From: Streptomyces sp. Root431
Lineage (GTDB): Bacteria; Actinomycetota; Actinomycetes; Streptomycetales; Streptomycetaceae
Direction of reading: 5' to 3'
Length of the DNA: 64,000 bases
NCBI RefSeq assembly: GCF_001426585.1
Contig: NZ_LMEI01000012.1
Location: 338,056-402,055 of the forward strand
Part shown: one piece after another, positions 17,468-27,023 of the stretch
Layout: each line of letters opens with the position of its first letter
Numbering within the stretch: the stretch's first letter is position 1
Position numbers and translations under genes: made by a program
Notes under the pieces: generated by a model
What the model was told of the DNA's origin: nothing
Seen by the model: the letters and a program-made list of their open reading frames with translations, nothing else
Database searches by the model: none

Positions 17468-18076
17468 ATGGACGGTGTGATGGGACACGCCGGGATGGCG
17501 GCCACCGCCGTCCGACACCTGAGAGCGGCCGGTTCGCCGACGGCCGTCGAACCACTGCCACGGCCGGTACTGCGCGCGGTACGGGAGGACGAGCGACCGC
17601 CCGTCGACCCGGCCGAATTCCGCCGCGTCCTCGGTCACTTCGCGAGCGGGGTCACGATCGTCACGGCCCTCGGCGACGACGGCCCGGCGGGCTTCGCCTG
17701 CCAGTCGTTCGCCTCGATCTCCCTGGACCCGCCCCTGGTCGCCTTCATGGTCGCCCGTACGTCGACGACCTGGCCCCGGATCGCGGACGCGGGCACCTTC
17801 TGCGTCAACATCCTCGGGGCCGAGCAGGGCCCGCTCTGCCGGTCGTTCGCGGTCAGCGGGGCCGACAAGTTCGCGGGGGTGGAGTGGGACCCGGCGCCGG
17901 CGACCGGCTCGCCGCGCCTGGCCGGCTCGCCCGCCTGGATCGACTGCACGATCACCGCCGTCCACACCGGGGGCGACCATCTGATCGTCGTGGGGCGGGT
18001 GGAGTCGCTGGGGGCGGAGGAGGACGGAGACCCGCTGCTCTTTCACCGGGGGAAGTTCGGGCGCTTTCGCGCCTAG
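17468..18076 (+). CDS. Flavin reductase family (FMN-binding split barrel) protein
   Basis: About 202 residues. The domain starts at FRRVLGHFASGVTIVTAL, continues GFACQSFASISLDPPLVAFMVARTSTTWPRI, FCVNILGAEQGPLCRSFA and DHLIVVGRVESL, matching HpaC/HsaB-type NAD(P)H:flavin reductases that feed reduced flavin to two-component monooxygenases. ATG 17468 is chosen because the operator at 17448-17462 lies immediately upstream; earlier in-frame ATGs would place the operator inside the gene. No flavin-dependent oxygenase subunit is adjacent, so its partner is elsewhere or is the enzyme at 9526-10707. Confidence 0.88.
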   Translation: MDGVMGHAGMAATAVRHLRAAGSPTAVEPLPRPVLRAVREDERPPVDPAEFRRVLGHFASGVTIVTALGDDGPAGFACQSFASISLDPPLVAFMVARTSTTWPRIADAGTFCVNILGAEQGPLCRSFAVSGADKFAGVEWDPAPATGSPRLAGSPAWIDCTITAVHTGGDHLIVVGRVESLGAEEDGDPLLFHRGKFGRFRA

Positions 18077-18090
18077 TCGCGCAAGCGCCG

Positions 18091-18777
18091 TCAGGCCTCG
18101 ATCACGCCCATGTGCAGTCCCAGGCTGCCGAGCAGGAACACGGTCAGCACCGCGACCGTCCCCCACACCAGCAGCGCCACGAAGTAGCCCCGCCGCGCGT
18201 GGCGCGTGACAAGCGCCGCCGTGGCCAGGCACACCGTCGCCACCAGCCAGCCCGGCCCGCCCGCGAGCGGCCACAGCAGGGCCCCGGCGGCGGTCGACAG
18301 GAGCAGTTGCCAGCCGGTCGGGCGCCCGCCCAGCCGGCGCGTCAGGGCCTCGCCGAGGAGCACGATCGGCAGCACGAGCGCGGCGGAGACCGCGAACGCC
18401 GGAAGCAGCCAGAACACCGCGAGGAACGGGAGCGCGAGGAGGGTCAGCGCGCTGAGGCGCTCCTCGCCCGGCTCCGGCTGCCCGGCGTCCCCGAACACCA
18501 CGAGGAGGATGAGGGCGACGGCCCCCTCCAGGGCGAGTGCGAGCACCGAGGCCCACAGCATCCGGCTGTATGTGCGCCCCTCGTCCCGCTTGCTCATGAC
18601 TCGCTCGTTCACGGCCCGGTCACGGACGCCACGCTCGCGCATCCCACGCTCGCGCAACTCACGCTCACTCATCCCGCGCTCGCGCAACCCGCGCTCACTC
18701 GTCCCGCGCTCACTCGTCCCACGCTCACTCGTCCCACGCTCACGCATCCCACCCTCGCGCACCCCACGCTCACTCAT
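18091..18777 (-). CDS. Small membrane protein with repeat-expanded N-terminus
   Basis: Up to 228 residues. The first ~60 are pentapeptide units of the type [MTL]-[SR]-E-R-G encoded by a 15-bp array. The conserved body probably begins at MSKRDEGRTYSRMLW (ATG near 18597) and has about five hydrophobic segments (LWASVLALALEGAVALILLVVF, LLALPFLAVFWLLPAFAVSAALVLPIVLLGEAL, LLSTAAGALLWPLAGGPGWLVATVCLA, FVALLVWGTVAVLTVFLLGSLGL). No known family is recognised. Where translation starts in vivo, at the array or after it, cannot be decided from sequence. Confidence 0.65.
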   Translation of the reverse strand: MSERGVREGGMRERGTSERGTSERGTSERGLRERGMSERELRERGMRERGVRDRAVNERVMSKRDEGRTYSRMLWASVLALALEGAVALILLVVFGDAGQPEPGEERLSALTLLALPFLAVFWLLPAFAVSAALVLPIVLLGEALTRRLGGRPTGWQLLLSTAAGALLWPLAGGPGWLVATVCLATAALVTRHARRGYFVALLVWGTVAVLTVFLLGSLGLHMGVIEA

Positions 18778-18780
18778 GCG
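18631..18780 (-). repeat. Ten 15-bp direct repeats
   Basis: Units begin at 18631, 18646, 18661, 18676, 18691, 18706, 18721, 18736, 18751 and 18766, with the plus-strand form [AG]CGCTC[AG]C[TG]C[AG]TCCC. On the minus strand they encode pentapeptides such as MSERG, TSERG and LRERG. Several units carry an ATG, so translation could begin at more than one unit. Confidence 0.88.
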
Positions 18781-18800
18781 CGATCACCCCCTGGTGGCCA

Positions 18801-20120
18801 TCATGCTCCCGCCAGGGTCACCGTCTCCGTCCGGGGTCGGCGGATGACCAGGGCCATCAGGGCCGCCGCCGCGCAGAGCGCGCCCGAGGCGTACCAGACG
18901 ACGTCGTACGAGCCGAAGACGTCCCGGGCGACGCCGCCCCCGAAGGCGACGAGGGCCGCGCCGACCTGGTGGGAGGCGAGGACCCAGCCGAAGACGATCG
19001 CGGAGTCCTCGCCGTAGTGCTCGCGGCAGAGGGCGATCGTCGGCGGGACGGTGGCCACCCAGTCGAGGCCGTAGAAGACGATGAAGAACAGCATCGGCGG
19101 GTGCACGGACGGCGCGAGCAGCATCGGCAGGAAGAGGAGCGAGACGCCGCGGAGCGCGTAGTAGACGGCGAGGAGGCGGCGGGCCTCGAAGCGGTCGGTG
19201 AACCAGCCGGAGGCGATCGTGCCGACGACGTCGAAGACGCCGATGACGGCGAGGAGTCCGGCCGCGGCCGTGACGGGCATGCCGTGGTCGTGGGCCGCGG
19301 GCACGAAGTGCGTCTTGACCAGGCCGTTCGTCGAGGCGCCGCAGATCGCGAACGTGCCGGCGAGCAGCCAGAAGGGGCCGGTGCGGGCCGCCTTGAGGAG
19401 GACGGTGACGGCCCGGCGCGCGGCGCCCGTGACGGGGGCGGGCTTCTCGGCGTACTCCCCGCCGTACGGGGCGAGACCGACGTCCGCCGGGTGGTCGCGG
19501 AGCAGGAGCCAGACGAAGGGGACGACCGCGAGCGCGGCGAGCGAGACGGTGACCGCGGCGGGGCGCCAGCCGTGGTGCTCGACGAGCCAGGAGAGGAGGG
19601 GGAGGAAGACGAGCTGTCCTGAGGCGCCGGCGGCGGTGAGGATGCCGGTGACGAGGCCGCGGCGGGCGACGAACCAGCGGTTGGTGACGGTCGCGGCGAA
19701 GGCGAGCGCCATCGAGCCGCTGCCGAGGCCGACCAGCACGCCCCAGAAGAGGACGAGCTGCCAGGCGGCGGTCATCCACACGGTGAGGACCGAGCCGGCG
19801 GAGATGATCGTCAGCGCGACGGCGACGACCCGGCGGATGCCGAAGCGGTCCATGAGGGCGGCGGCGAAGGGGGCCGTGAGGCCGTAGAGGGCGAGGTTCA
19901 CCGAGACGGCGAAGCCGATCGTGCCGCGCGACCAGTCGAACTCGCCGTGCAGCGGCTCGATCAGCAGGCCCGGCAGGGAGGCGAAGGCCGCCGCGCCGAT
20001 GATCGTGACGAAGGTGACCGCCGCGACGAACCAGGCGCGGTGGACGCGGGGCGTGCGGCGGGGCGGGGGCTGGAGCGCCGACGCGGGGCTCTCGGTTGTC
20101 TGGGCCATGCCACTGAGCAT
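18801..20120 (-). CDS. MFS transporter
   Basis: 439 residues (MAQTTE at 20108 is an alternative start). Twelve hydrophobic segments are visible, with the cytoplasmic loop motif AALMDRFGIRRVVAVAL between segments 2 and 3 (DRxGxRR) and SGWFTDRFEARRLLAVYY in the second half. The pattern resembles oxalate/monocarboxylate-type MFS carriers (WSRGTIGFAVSVNLALYGL, VTNRWFVARRGLVTGI). Because it lies among CoA-dependent catabolic genes it may carry the pathway substrate, but no CTGACG operator precedes it. Confidence 0.85.
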   Translation of the reverse strand: MLSGMAQTTESPASALQPPPRRTPRVHRAWFVAAVTFVTIIGAAAFASLPGLLIEPLHGEFDWSRGTIGFAVSVNLALYGLTAPFAAALMDRFGIRRVVAVALTIISAGSVLTVWMTAAWQLVLFWGVLVGLGSGSMALAFAATVTNRWFVARRGLVTGILTAAGASGQLVFLPLLSWLVEHHGWRPAAVTVSLAALAVVPFVWLLLRDHPADVGLAPYGGEYAEKPAPVTGAARRAVTVLLKAARTGPFWLLAGTFAICGASTNGLVKTHFVPAAHDHGMPVTAAAGLLAVIGVFDVVGTIASGWFTDRFEARRLLAVYYALRGVSLLFLPMLLAPSVHPPMLFFIVFYGLDWVATVPPTIALCREHYGEDSAIVFGWVLASHQVGAALVAFGGGVARDVFGSYDVVWYASGALCAAAALMALVIRRPRTETVTLAGA

Positions 20121-20200
20121 CCCGTCCGCGACCCCGCGCCGACCATTGGCCCGGATGACAGCTTTCCAAAGGATCGGGCCACGGATCGTTCATCAGCGCC

Positions 20201-21448
20201 CTATACCCGTGGCAGCGTCCTGATCGGCCGTACGACGAGCAGCGCCGCCACCACGCAGACCGCGACTCCCGCCCCCGCGAGCAGCACCCGTTCCGTGCCG
20301 ACCGCCGCCGCGACCGGGCCCGACAGGGTGCGCCCGACGCCCATCATGAGGAGCGAGCCGGCCACGTCGTACGCGTGCATCCGGTTGAGGGCTTCCTGCG
20401 GGACGTGGGTCTGGACGGCGGTGGACCACATGACCAGCCAGAAGGCGAAGCCCGCGCCGCCGATCAACTGCCCCGCGCCCAGCAGCCCCACGGAGGCGTC
20501 CGTGCCGAGCAGGAAGAGGTTCACGGGGAGGCCGAGGAGGGCCACCGCCCCGGCCGCGAGGGGGCGGCGGGGCCGCAGCCGGAGGGCGAGGAGGCCGCCG
20601 ACGGCGCTGCCCGCGCCGTTGATCGCCATGAGCACGCCGTACGTGGCGGAGCCGTGGTCGCCGGTGACCAGGCTCGCGGTGAGCGGCACCATCGGTCCCG
20701 CGACGGTCAGCCCGTACACCGTCCAGATGGAGATGACCCCCCACAGCCAGCTGCGGGAGCGGAACTCGCGCCAGCCGCCGGCGAGTTCGGCGCCGAAGGA
20801 GTCGCGGCGGGCCGTGTCCGACGGGATGGGGGCAAGCCGCATGAGGGCGAGGCAGAGGGCGCTGACGGCGAAGGTCGCGCCGTTGACGGCGAAGGCCGCG
20901 CCCGCGTTCCAGAGGGCGACGAGCAGGCCCGCCGCGGCCGGTCCCGCCATGACCATGAGGGCTTCGACGACCCGCAGGACGGCGTTGGCGCGCTGCACGT
21001 CGGGGGCGATGCGCGGGATCGTGGAGGCGACGCCGGGCTGGAAGAGGGCGGCGCCGATGCCGCTGAGGACGGAGAGGGCGTAGACGGCCCACAGGGGCGG
21101 GCTGCCGAGGGTGAAGGAGACGGCGAGGACGGCGGCGCCGGGGAGCCGGAGCAGGTCCGCGAGGATCATCATGCGGCGGGCGGTGAACCGGTCGGCGAGG
21201 ACGCCGCCGAAGAGCACGAAGAGCGCGAAGGCGGCCGTCCAGCCGCCCAGCGCGTAGCCGACGGTGGAGCCGGGGTGGCCGGCGCCGAGGAGTCCGGCGG
21301 CGTAGGCGACCGGGACCATGCCCTCGCCGAAGACGGCGACCGCGCGGGCGACGAAGAAGAGCCGGAAGTTACGGTTCCACAGTGCGGGCGGCTCTGCCGG
21401 TACGGGAATCCGTTCGGCGGCCTCAGACTTGTACGTGTTGTCCGTCAC
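20201..21448 (-). CDS. MFS exporter (MFS_3 / EntS-like)
   Basis: 415 residues from a GTG (VTDNTYKSEAAERIPVPAEPPALWNRNFRLFFVARAV...). The N-terminal WNRNFRLFFVARAVAVFGEGMVPVAYA and the loop GVLADRFTARRMMILADLLR are typical of the MFS_3/enterobactin-exporter-like group. Twelve membrane segments are visible. It is divergent from the GlxA-type regulator at 21512, and a 13-bp perfect palindrome ACCAGT-A-ACTGGT lies between the two starts. Probably a drug or metabolite exporter controlled from that site. There is no clear ribosome binding site. Confidence 0.85.
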   Translation of the reverse strand: MTDNTYKSEAAERIPVPAEPPALWNRNFRLFFVARAVAVFGEGMVPVAYAAGLLGAGHPGSTVGYALGGWTAAFALFVLFGGVLADRFTARRMMILADLLRLPGAAVLAVSFTLGSPPLWAVYALSVLSGIGAALFQPGVASTIPRIAPDVQRANAVLRVVEALMVMAGPAAAGLLVALWNAGAAFAVNGATFAVSALCLALMRLAPIPSDTARRDSFGAELAGGWREFRSRSWLWGVISIWTVYGLTVAGPMVPLTASLVTGDHGSATYGVLMAINGAGSAVGGLLALRLRPRRPLAAGAVALLGLPVNLFLLGTDASVGLLGAGQLIGGAGFAFWLVMWSTAVQTHVPQEALNRMHAYDVAGSLLMMGVGRTLSGPVAAAVGTERVLLAGAGVAVCVVAALLVVRPIRTLPRV

Positions 21449-21462
21449 GGAGACGAAGAGGT

Positions 21463-21475
21463 ACCAGTAACTGGT
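21463..21475. promoter_or_regulatory. Palindrome in divergent MFS/GlxA promoter
   Basis: ACCAGTAACTGGT is a perfect 6-1-6 inverted repeat lying 15 bases upstream of the MFS start and 37 bases upstream of the regulator start. It could be the binding site of the adjacent GlxA/AraC-type regulator or of an outside repressor. Confidence 0.5.
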
Positions 21476-21511
21476 CTGGACCACCACTGAATTTCGGAGG
21501 GAGCACCGCCC

Positions 21512-22522
21512 GTGCCCACGTCCACGCCCGCACCCCGGCCCCACCGCGTCGCCGTCCTCGCCCTCCCCGGGCTCCTGCCCTTCGAGCTCGGCATCCCGCA
21601 CCGCATCTTCGGCCGCGCCCGGGACGCCGACGGCACGCTCCTGTACGAGATCGTCACCTGCGCCCCGGTCGCGGGACCGGTCCCCACCGACGCCGACTTC
21701 TCCGTGTACGTCGAGCACGGCCCCGAGATCCTCGCCACCGCCGACACGGTCGTCGTCCCCGCCTCGTACGAGCTCGGCCCGGTCTACGAGGAGGGCAGGC
21801 TCACCGACGAGCTCGCCGCCGCCCTCGCGCACATCCGGCCCGGCACCCGGCTCGTCTCCATCTGCACCGGCGGGTACGTGCTCGCCGCCGCCGGCTTCCT
21901 CGACGGGCGCCCGGCCACCACCCACTGGTCCTCCGCCGCGCACTTCCAGCGGCTCTTCCCGAGCGTGCGGGTCGACGCGGACGTCCTCTTCGTCGACGAC
22001 GGCGACGTCCTCACCTCGGCGGGCGTGGCCGCCGGGATCGACCTGTGCCTGCACATCGTGCGCCGCGACCACGGCACGGCCGTCGCCAACGACGTCGCCC
22101 GCAGGACCGTCGTACCGCCGCACCGGGACGGCGGCCAGGCGCAGTACATCGAGCGGCCCCTCCCCGAGGCGGGCACCCACACCACGACCACCGCACGGGC
22201 CTGGGCGCTCGCCCACCTCCACCAGCCGATCCAGCTGCGGGACCTGGCCGAGAGGGAGGCGATGAGCGTACGGACGTTCACCCGCCGCTTCCGGGACGAG
22301 GTCGGCATCAGTCCCGGGCAGTGGCTCACGCAGCAGCGCGTCGAGCGCGCCCGGCACCTCCTGGAGTCGACCGGCCTGCCCGTCGACCGGATCGCGCAGG
22401 ACGCCGGCTTCGGCACGGCCCAGTCGCTGCGCGTGCACCTGATGAGCGCGATCGGCGTGACCCCGACGTCCTACCGCCGCACCTTCCGCTCCTCCGCGTC
22501 CACGACGGGCCCCGCCTCCTGA
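21512..22522 (+). CDS. GlxA-type transcriptional regulator (DJ-1/PfpI + AraC domains)
   Basis: 336 residues from a GTG with GGAGGG 10 bases upstream. The N-terminal DJ-1/PfpI-like domain (1-~185) has the nucleophile-elbow-like SICTGGYVLAAAG. The C-terminal AraC domain (~225-325) has two helix-turn-helix motifs (LRDLAEREAMSVRTFTRRF; VDRIAQDAGFGTAQSLRVHL) and the family signature GVTPTSYRRTF. It is divergent from the MFS exporter and convergent with a second MFS gene, overlapping its 3' end by 52 bases. Likely local regulator of one or both transporters. Confidence 0.9.
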   Translation: MPTSTPAPRPHRVAVLALPGLLPFELGIPHRIFGRARDADGTLLYEIVTCAPVAGPVPTDADFSVYVEHGPEILATADTVVVPASYELGPVYEEGRLTDELAAALAHIRPGTRLVSICTGGYVLAAAGFLDGRPATTHWSSAAHFQRLFPSVRVDADVLFVDDGDVLTSAGVAAGIDLCLHIVRRDHGTAVANDVARRTVVPPHRDGGQAQYIERPLPEAGTHTTTTARAWALAHLHQPIQLRDLAEREAMSVRTFTRRFRDEVGISPGQWLTQQRVERARHLLESTGLPVDRIAQDAGFGTAQSLRVHLMSAIGVTPTSYRRTFRSSASTTGPAS

Positions 22523-23700
22523 ACCACGGGGGTACGGCGGGTCAGCCGCCGCTCCCCCACCGCGCCGACCGCCGTGAGGAGCACGGTCAGCGCGACGCCG
22601 TAGAGGATCGCGGTCGACGGGGCGACGACCTTGAGCAGGCCTCCGGCGAGGGCGCCGCTCGCCGCGTAACCGGCGCCGACGGCCGCGTACATGACCGAGT
22701 AGCCGGCGGCGAGCGCGGACGGCGGGAGGAGGCGGCGCAGGGCGAGGTTGCGGGTGAGTCCGGCGGGGGCCTGGAGGAGTCCGGCGGCGACGAGGACGGC
22801 GCCGATGGCGGCGGTCCAGGGCAGGAGGGCGACGAGGGCGACGCCCGCGGTCACGGCGAGGACCAGGACGACGGACTGGACGAGCAGCGGGCCCGGCCAG
22901 TGCCCCCGCAGGCCGTAGACGAAGGCGCCGACCGCCGAGCCGATCGAGAACCCGGCGAGCAGCGGACCGGCCCAGCCGATGGCGATCCCGCGCTGTTCGA
23001 GCAGGGCGGGCAGGAGCAGCTCGGCGAGCGCGAGCAGCGAGAGTCCGGCGGCGCCGAGGACGTACACGGGCCAGGCCCGCAGCAGGGCCCGCCGCGCGGA
23101 GACCCCCTTCTCCGGCGGTTCGGCGGCCCAGCCGGCCGGCAGCAGCCACATCCCGGCGACCGCGAGCGCCATGAGGGCGGCCATGAGGAGCAGCGGTACG
23201 GCGGGGCCGACGCCGAGCGCGAGGCCGGTGGCGAGGGCGGGGGCGGCCGCCCAGACGCCGAAGGTCAGCATCGACTCCATGCTCATGGCCTGGGTGACGG
23301 CCCGTTCGGGGACCATGCTCGTCAGGAGCGCGCGCAGCCCGCCGGCCACGGCCGCAGGTCCGGCGCCCGCGATCACCGCGAGGGCGGCGAGGACGACGGG
23401 GTGGGCGTGGGGCGCGAACCCGAGCCCGGCGAACCCGGCGGCGCCGACGGCGAGTCCGGCGACGAGCTGCGGCCGGGCCCGCTCGGCGTTCATGCGCAGG
23501 CCGAGGACGGGTGCGGCGACGATCTCGCCGATGACGTAGGCGGCGGCGAGCGCGGCCCCGAGGGAGTACCCGCCGGGCCGCTCGCGCACGAGGAAGACGA
23601 GCGCGAGCGGCGCCATGGCGACGGGCAGGCGCCCGGCGGCGGTGACGGCGCACCAGGCGAGGACGGGTCGGGTGGCGAGCTCGCGGTAGGACATGGCCAC
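22471..23700 (-). CDS. MFS transporter
   Basis: 409 residues with about 12 hydrophobic segments. It begins MSYRELATRPVLAWCAVTAAGRLPVAMAPLALVFLV, the style of putative actinobacterial drug-efflux MFS proteins. The ends of this gene and the GlxA regulator overlap head-on by 52 bases, so the C-terminal tail (TPVVQEAGPVVDAEERKVRR) is read from the antisense of the regulator's last codons. Substrate is unknown. Confidence 0.83.
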   Translation of the reverse strand: MAMSYRELATRPVLAWCAVTAAGRLPVAMAPLALVFLVRERPGGYSLGAALAAAYVIGEIVAAPVLGLRMNAERARPQLVAGLAVGAAGFAGLGFAPHAHPVVLAALAVIAGAGPAAVAGGLRALLTSMVPERAVTQAMSMESMLTFGVWAAAPALATGLALGVGPAVPLLLMAALMALAVAGMWLLPAGWAAEPPEKGVSARRALLRAWPVYVLGAAGLSLLALAELLLPALLEQRGIAIGWAGPLLAGFSIGSAVGAFVYGLRGHWPGPLLVQSVVLVLAVTAGVALVALLPWTAAIGAVLVAAGLLQAPAGLTRNLALRRLLPPSALAAGYSVMYAAVGAGYAASGALAGGLLKVVAPSTAILYGVALTVLLTAVGAVGERRLTRRTPVVQEAGPVVDAEERKVRR

Positions 23701-23772
23701 GACCGTAGCCCTCAGGTGGTGCTGTCACCCAGGGGAATTACGGGGGCGGCCCCGCACCTCGGAGCAGGCGTC

Positions 23773-24828
<1,056 letters not shown>

Positions 24829-24896
24829 GAGCCGACTCCTCATCTCCGGGGCGCGTGCCCCAACGATCCTGTGGGTGTTACGCGTTGGGGTGGTCG

Positions 24897-25811
24897 TCAC
24901 GCGTTCGGGCGGGTGCCCTCCGCCGCCGCCCGGGCCATCTCCTCAAGGCGTTCCAGCATCGGCATCGGGTCGACGCCCACCGTCCCCGGCAGGAAGTCCG
25001 CGATCCGCTCCGGCGTCCACGCGCCGCCCTCCGCGTACCCGGCCCGCAGCTCCCTCGGCTGCGCCCACACGGCGATCTTGGGGCCGGCGATCGTGTACAC
25101 CTGGCCGGTGATCCTCTCGGCCCTGGCCCGCTCGGAGAGCAGGTAGACGACGAGCGCGGCCACGTCCTCCGGCTCTCCGATCTCCTTGAGCTCCATCGGG
25201 ACGTTCGCGGACATCCGGGTCCTGGCGACGGGCGCGACGGCGTTGGCGGTGACGCCGTACTTGTGGAGTCCGAGGGCGGCGCTCCGTACGAGCGAGATGA
25301 TCCCGCCCTTGGCCGCCGAGTAGTTGGCCTGCGCGACGGAGCCCTGGTGGTTGCCGCTGGTGAAGCCGATGAGGGTGCCCGTGCCCTGCTTGCGCATGAC
25401 CGCGGAGGCCGCGCGGAAGACCGTGAAGGTGCCCTTGAGGTGGGTGGCGACGACCGGATCCCACTCCTCCTCGGCCATGTTGAAGAGCATCCGCTCGCGC
25501 AGGATGCCCGCCACGCACACGACGCCGTCGATCCGCCCGTACTCCGCGAGGGCGACGTCCACGACCCGCTGCCCGCCCGCCATCGTCGAGATGTCGTCGG
25601 CGACGGCGACGGCCGTGCCGCCGGCCGCCTCGATCTCCTTCACGACGGAGAGGGCGATCTCCGAGGTCGGTTCGCCGCCCTCGATCGACACCCCGTAGTC
25701 GTTGACGACGACCTTCGCGCCCTCCGCCGCGCACGCGAGGGCGACCGCGCGGCCGATGCCCCGCCCCGCTCCCGTGACGGCGACGACCTTGCCAGCCAAG
25801 AAGTTCCCCAT
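24897..25811 (-). CDS. Short-chain dehydrogenase/reductase
   Basis: 304 residues from ATG 25811 with GGAGGGG eight bases upstream. Cofactor motif TGAGRGIG (~12-19), catalytic Ser in FTSGNHQGS, and YSAAK are all intact. The sequence resembles the dehydrogenase part of multifunctional (3R)-hydroxyacyl-CoA enzymes (NDYGVSIEGGEPTSEIA, VVKEIEAAGGTAVA), so a 3-hydroxyacyl-CoA substrate is plausible. A CTGACG-type operator lies 22 bases upstream. The divergent neighbour is the cyclase-family gene, and the downstream neighbour is the alcohol dehydrogenase. Confidence 0.9.
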   Translation of the reverse strand: MGNFLAGKVVAVTGAGRGIGRAVALACAAEGAKVVVNDYGVSIEGGEPTSEIALSVVKEIEAAGGTAVAVADDISTMAGGQRVVDVALAEYGRIDGVVCVAGILRERMLFNMAEEEWDPVVATHLKGTFTVFRAASAVMRKQGTGTLIGFTSGNHQGSVAQANYSAAKGGIISLVRSAALGLHKYGVTANAVAPVARTRMSANVPMELKEIGEPEDVAALVVYLLSERARAERITGQVYTIAGPKIAVWAQPRELRAGYAEGGAWTPERIADFLPGTVGVDPMPMLERLEEMARAAAEGTRPNA

Positions 25812-25832
25812 GCCCGGCCCCTCCCACAGTTT

Positions 25833-25881
25833 CTGACGGTCCGTTAGATTCATTCGTCGTCAGGATTCTACGGCCCGTCAG
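25833..25881. promoter_or_regulatory. CTGACG-type operators in the divergent SDR/cyclase promoter
   Basis: CTGACG-GTC-CGTTAG (25833-25847) has one mismatch to the palindrome. A second, degenerate site (CTACG-GCC-CGTCAG, ending at 25881) keeps only one good half. Together they flank the divergent starts of the SDR (25811) and the cyclase (25912). Confidence 0.6.
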
Positions 25882-25911
25882 ATACGGGAAAACAAGACCC
25901 CGGAGGCCCCG

Positions 25912-26838
25912 ATGTCTCTGCCCGCCGCATTTCACGAGATCGCCAAACGCGTCAACAACTGGGGCCGTTGGGGCCAAGACGACGAGATCGGCACGCTCAA
26001 CCTCGTCACCGACGAGGTCGTGCGCGCGGCCGTCGCCACCGTCCGCACCGGCCGCCGCGTGCCCCTCGCCGTCGACCTCAAGCAGGACGGCGTCCAGACC
26101 GGCATGATCCCGGGCCGCGTCAACCCGCTCCACGTCATGGTCCAGGTCAATCAGGAGCTCTTCGGCCCCGGCACGGTCGCCACCAGCGACGATGCCGTGA
26201 CCCTCGGCCTCCAGGCCGGCACCCACTGGGACGCCCTGACGCACGCCTCCCACTCCGGGCGGATCTACAACGGCCGCCCCGCCGGCACGATCACCGCGCA
26301 CGGCCGGGCCGAGTTCAGCGGCATCCACACCGCCCGCCAGGTCGTCTCGCGGGGCGTCCTGCTCGACGTGGCCGCCGCGAAGGGCGTCGACCGGCTGCCC
26401 GGCGACCACGCCGTCACTCCCGAAGACCTCGACGAGGCCGCCGAGTTCGGCGGGGTCACGGTCGGGGCCGGCGACATCGTCCTCGTACGGACGGGCCAGA
26501 TGCAGGTGTACCTGGCCGGGGACAAGCACGGGTACGCGTTCCCGTCACCGGGGCTCTCGGTCCGTACGCCGGAGTGGTTCCACGCCCGGGACGTCGCGGC
26601 CGTCGCCAACGACACGCTCACCTTCGAGATCTTCCCGCCGGAGATCGACGACCTCTGGCTGCCCGTCCACGCCCTCGACCTCGTCGAGATGGGCATGCTC
26701 CAGGGCCAGAACTGGAATCTCGAAGAACTGTCCACAGCCTGTGCACAAGAGCGGCGCTACGCCTTCCTGCTCTCCGCGATGCCGGAACCTTTCGTCGGCG
26801 GCACGGGCACACCGGTGGCCCCGATAGCGATCCTCTGA
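25912..26838 (+). CDS. Cyclase-family metal-dependent hydrolase
   Basis: 308 residues. The family motif for metal binding appears as QAGTHWDALTHASH (~99-112), equivalent to the HxGTHxDxPxH region of cyclase/kynurenine-formamidase-like enzymes. Other landmarks are NNWGRWGQDDEIGTLNLVTDE and VRTGQM. These enzymes hydrolyse amide, lactone or ring bonds. The ATG has GGAGG eight bases upstream. Placement opposite the SDR under shared CTGACG sites suggests a ring-opening or hydrolytic step in the same pathway. Confidence 0.88.
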   Translation: MSLPAAFHEIAKRVNNWGRWGQDDEIGTLNLVTDEVVRAAVATVRTGRRVPLAVDLKQDGVQTGMIPGRVNPLHVMVQVNQELFGPGTVATSDDAVTLGLQAGTHWDALTHASHSGRIYNGRPAGTITAHGRAEFSGIHTARQVVSRGVLLDVAAAKGVDRLPGDHAVTPEDLDEAAEFGGVTVGAGDIVLVRTGQMQVYLAGDKHGYAFPSPGLSVRTPEWFHARDVAAVANDTLTFEIFPPEIDDLWLPVHALDLVEMGMLQGQNWNLEELSTACAQERRYAFLLSAMPEPFVGGTGTPVAPIAIL

Positions 26839-27023
26839 CCTCGCTACGGCCCCTGCATCCCCACGTCCACGGGCGGCGGCGCGCTCGCGCGCGCCCCGAG
26901 CACGGCACGGTCGCGCCGCCACCCGGCCACGACCCGCACTCGCCGAGGGCAGCACACGGCGACGCCCTCGGCTCCCCTCGCCACGAATCGCTCACACCAG
27001 AGTGGGCAAAACGGAACGAACCG

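Noticed and set aside
20201..23728. An unbroken 1175-codon minus-strand frame that could be one giant gene
   Set aside because: Only the MFS part (20201-21448) has family residues; the rest is Arg/Pro/Ala-rich, antisense or out of frame to the GlxA and MFS genes, as usual in high-GC DNA.
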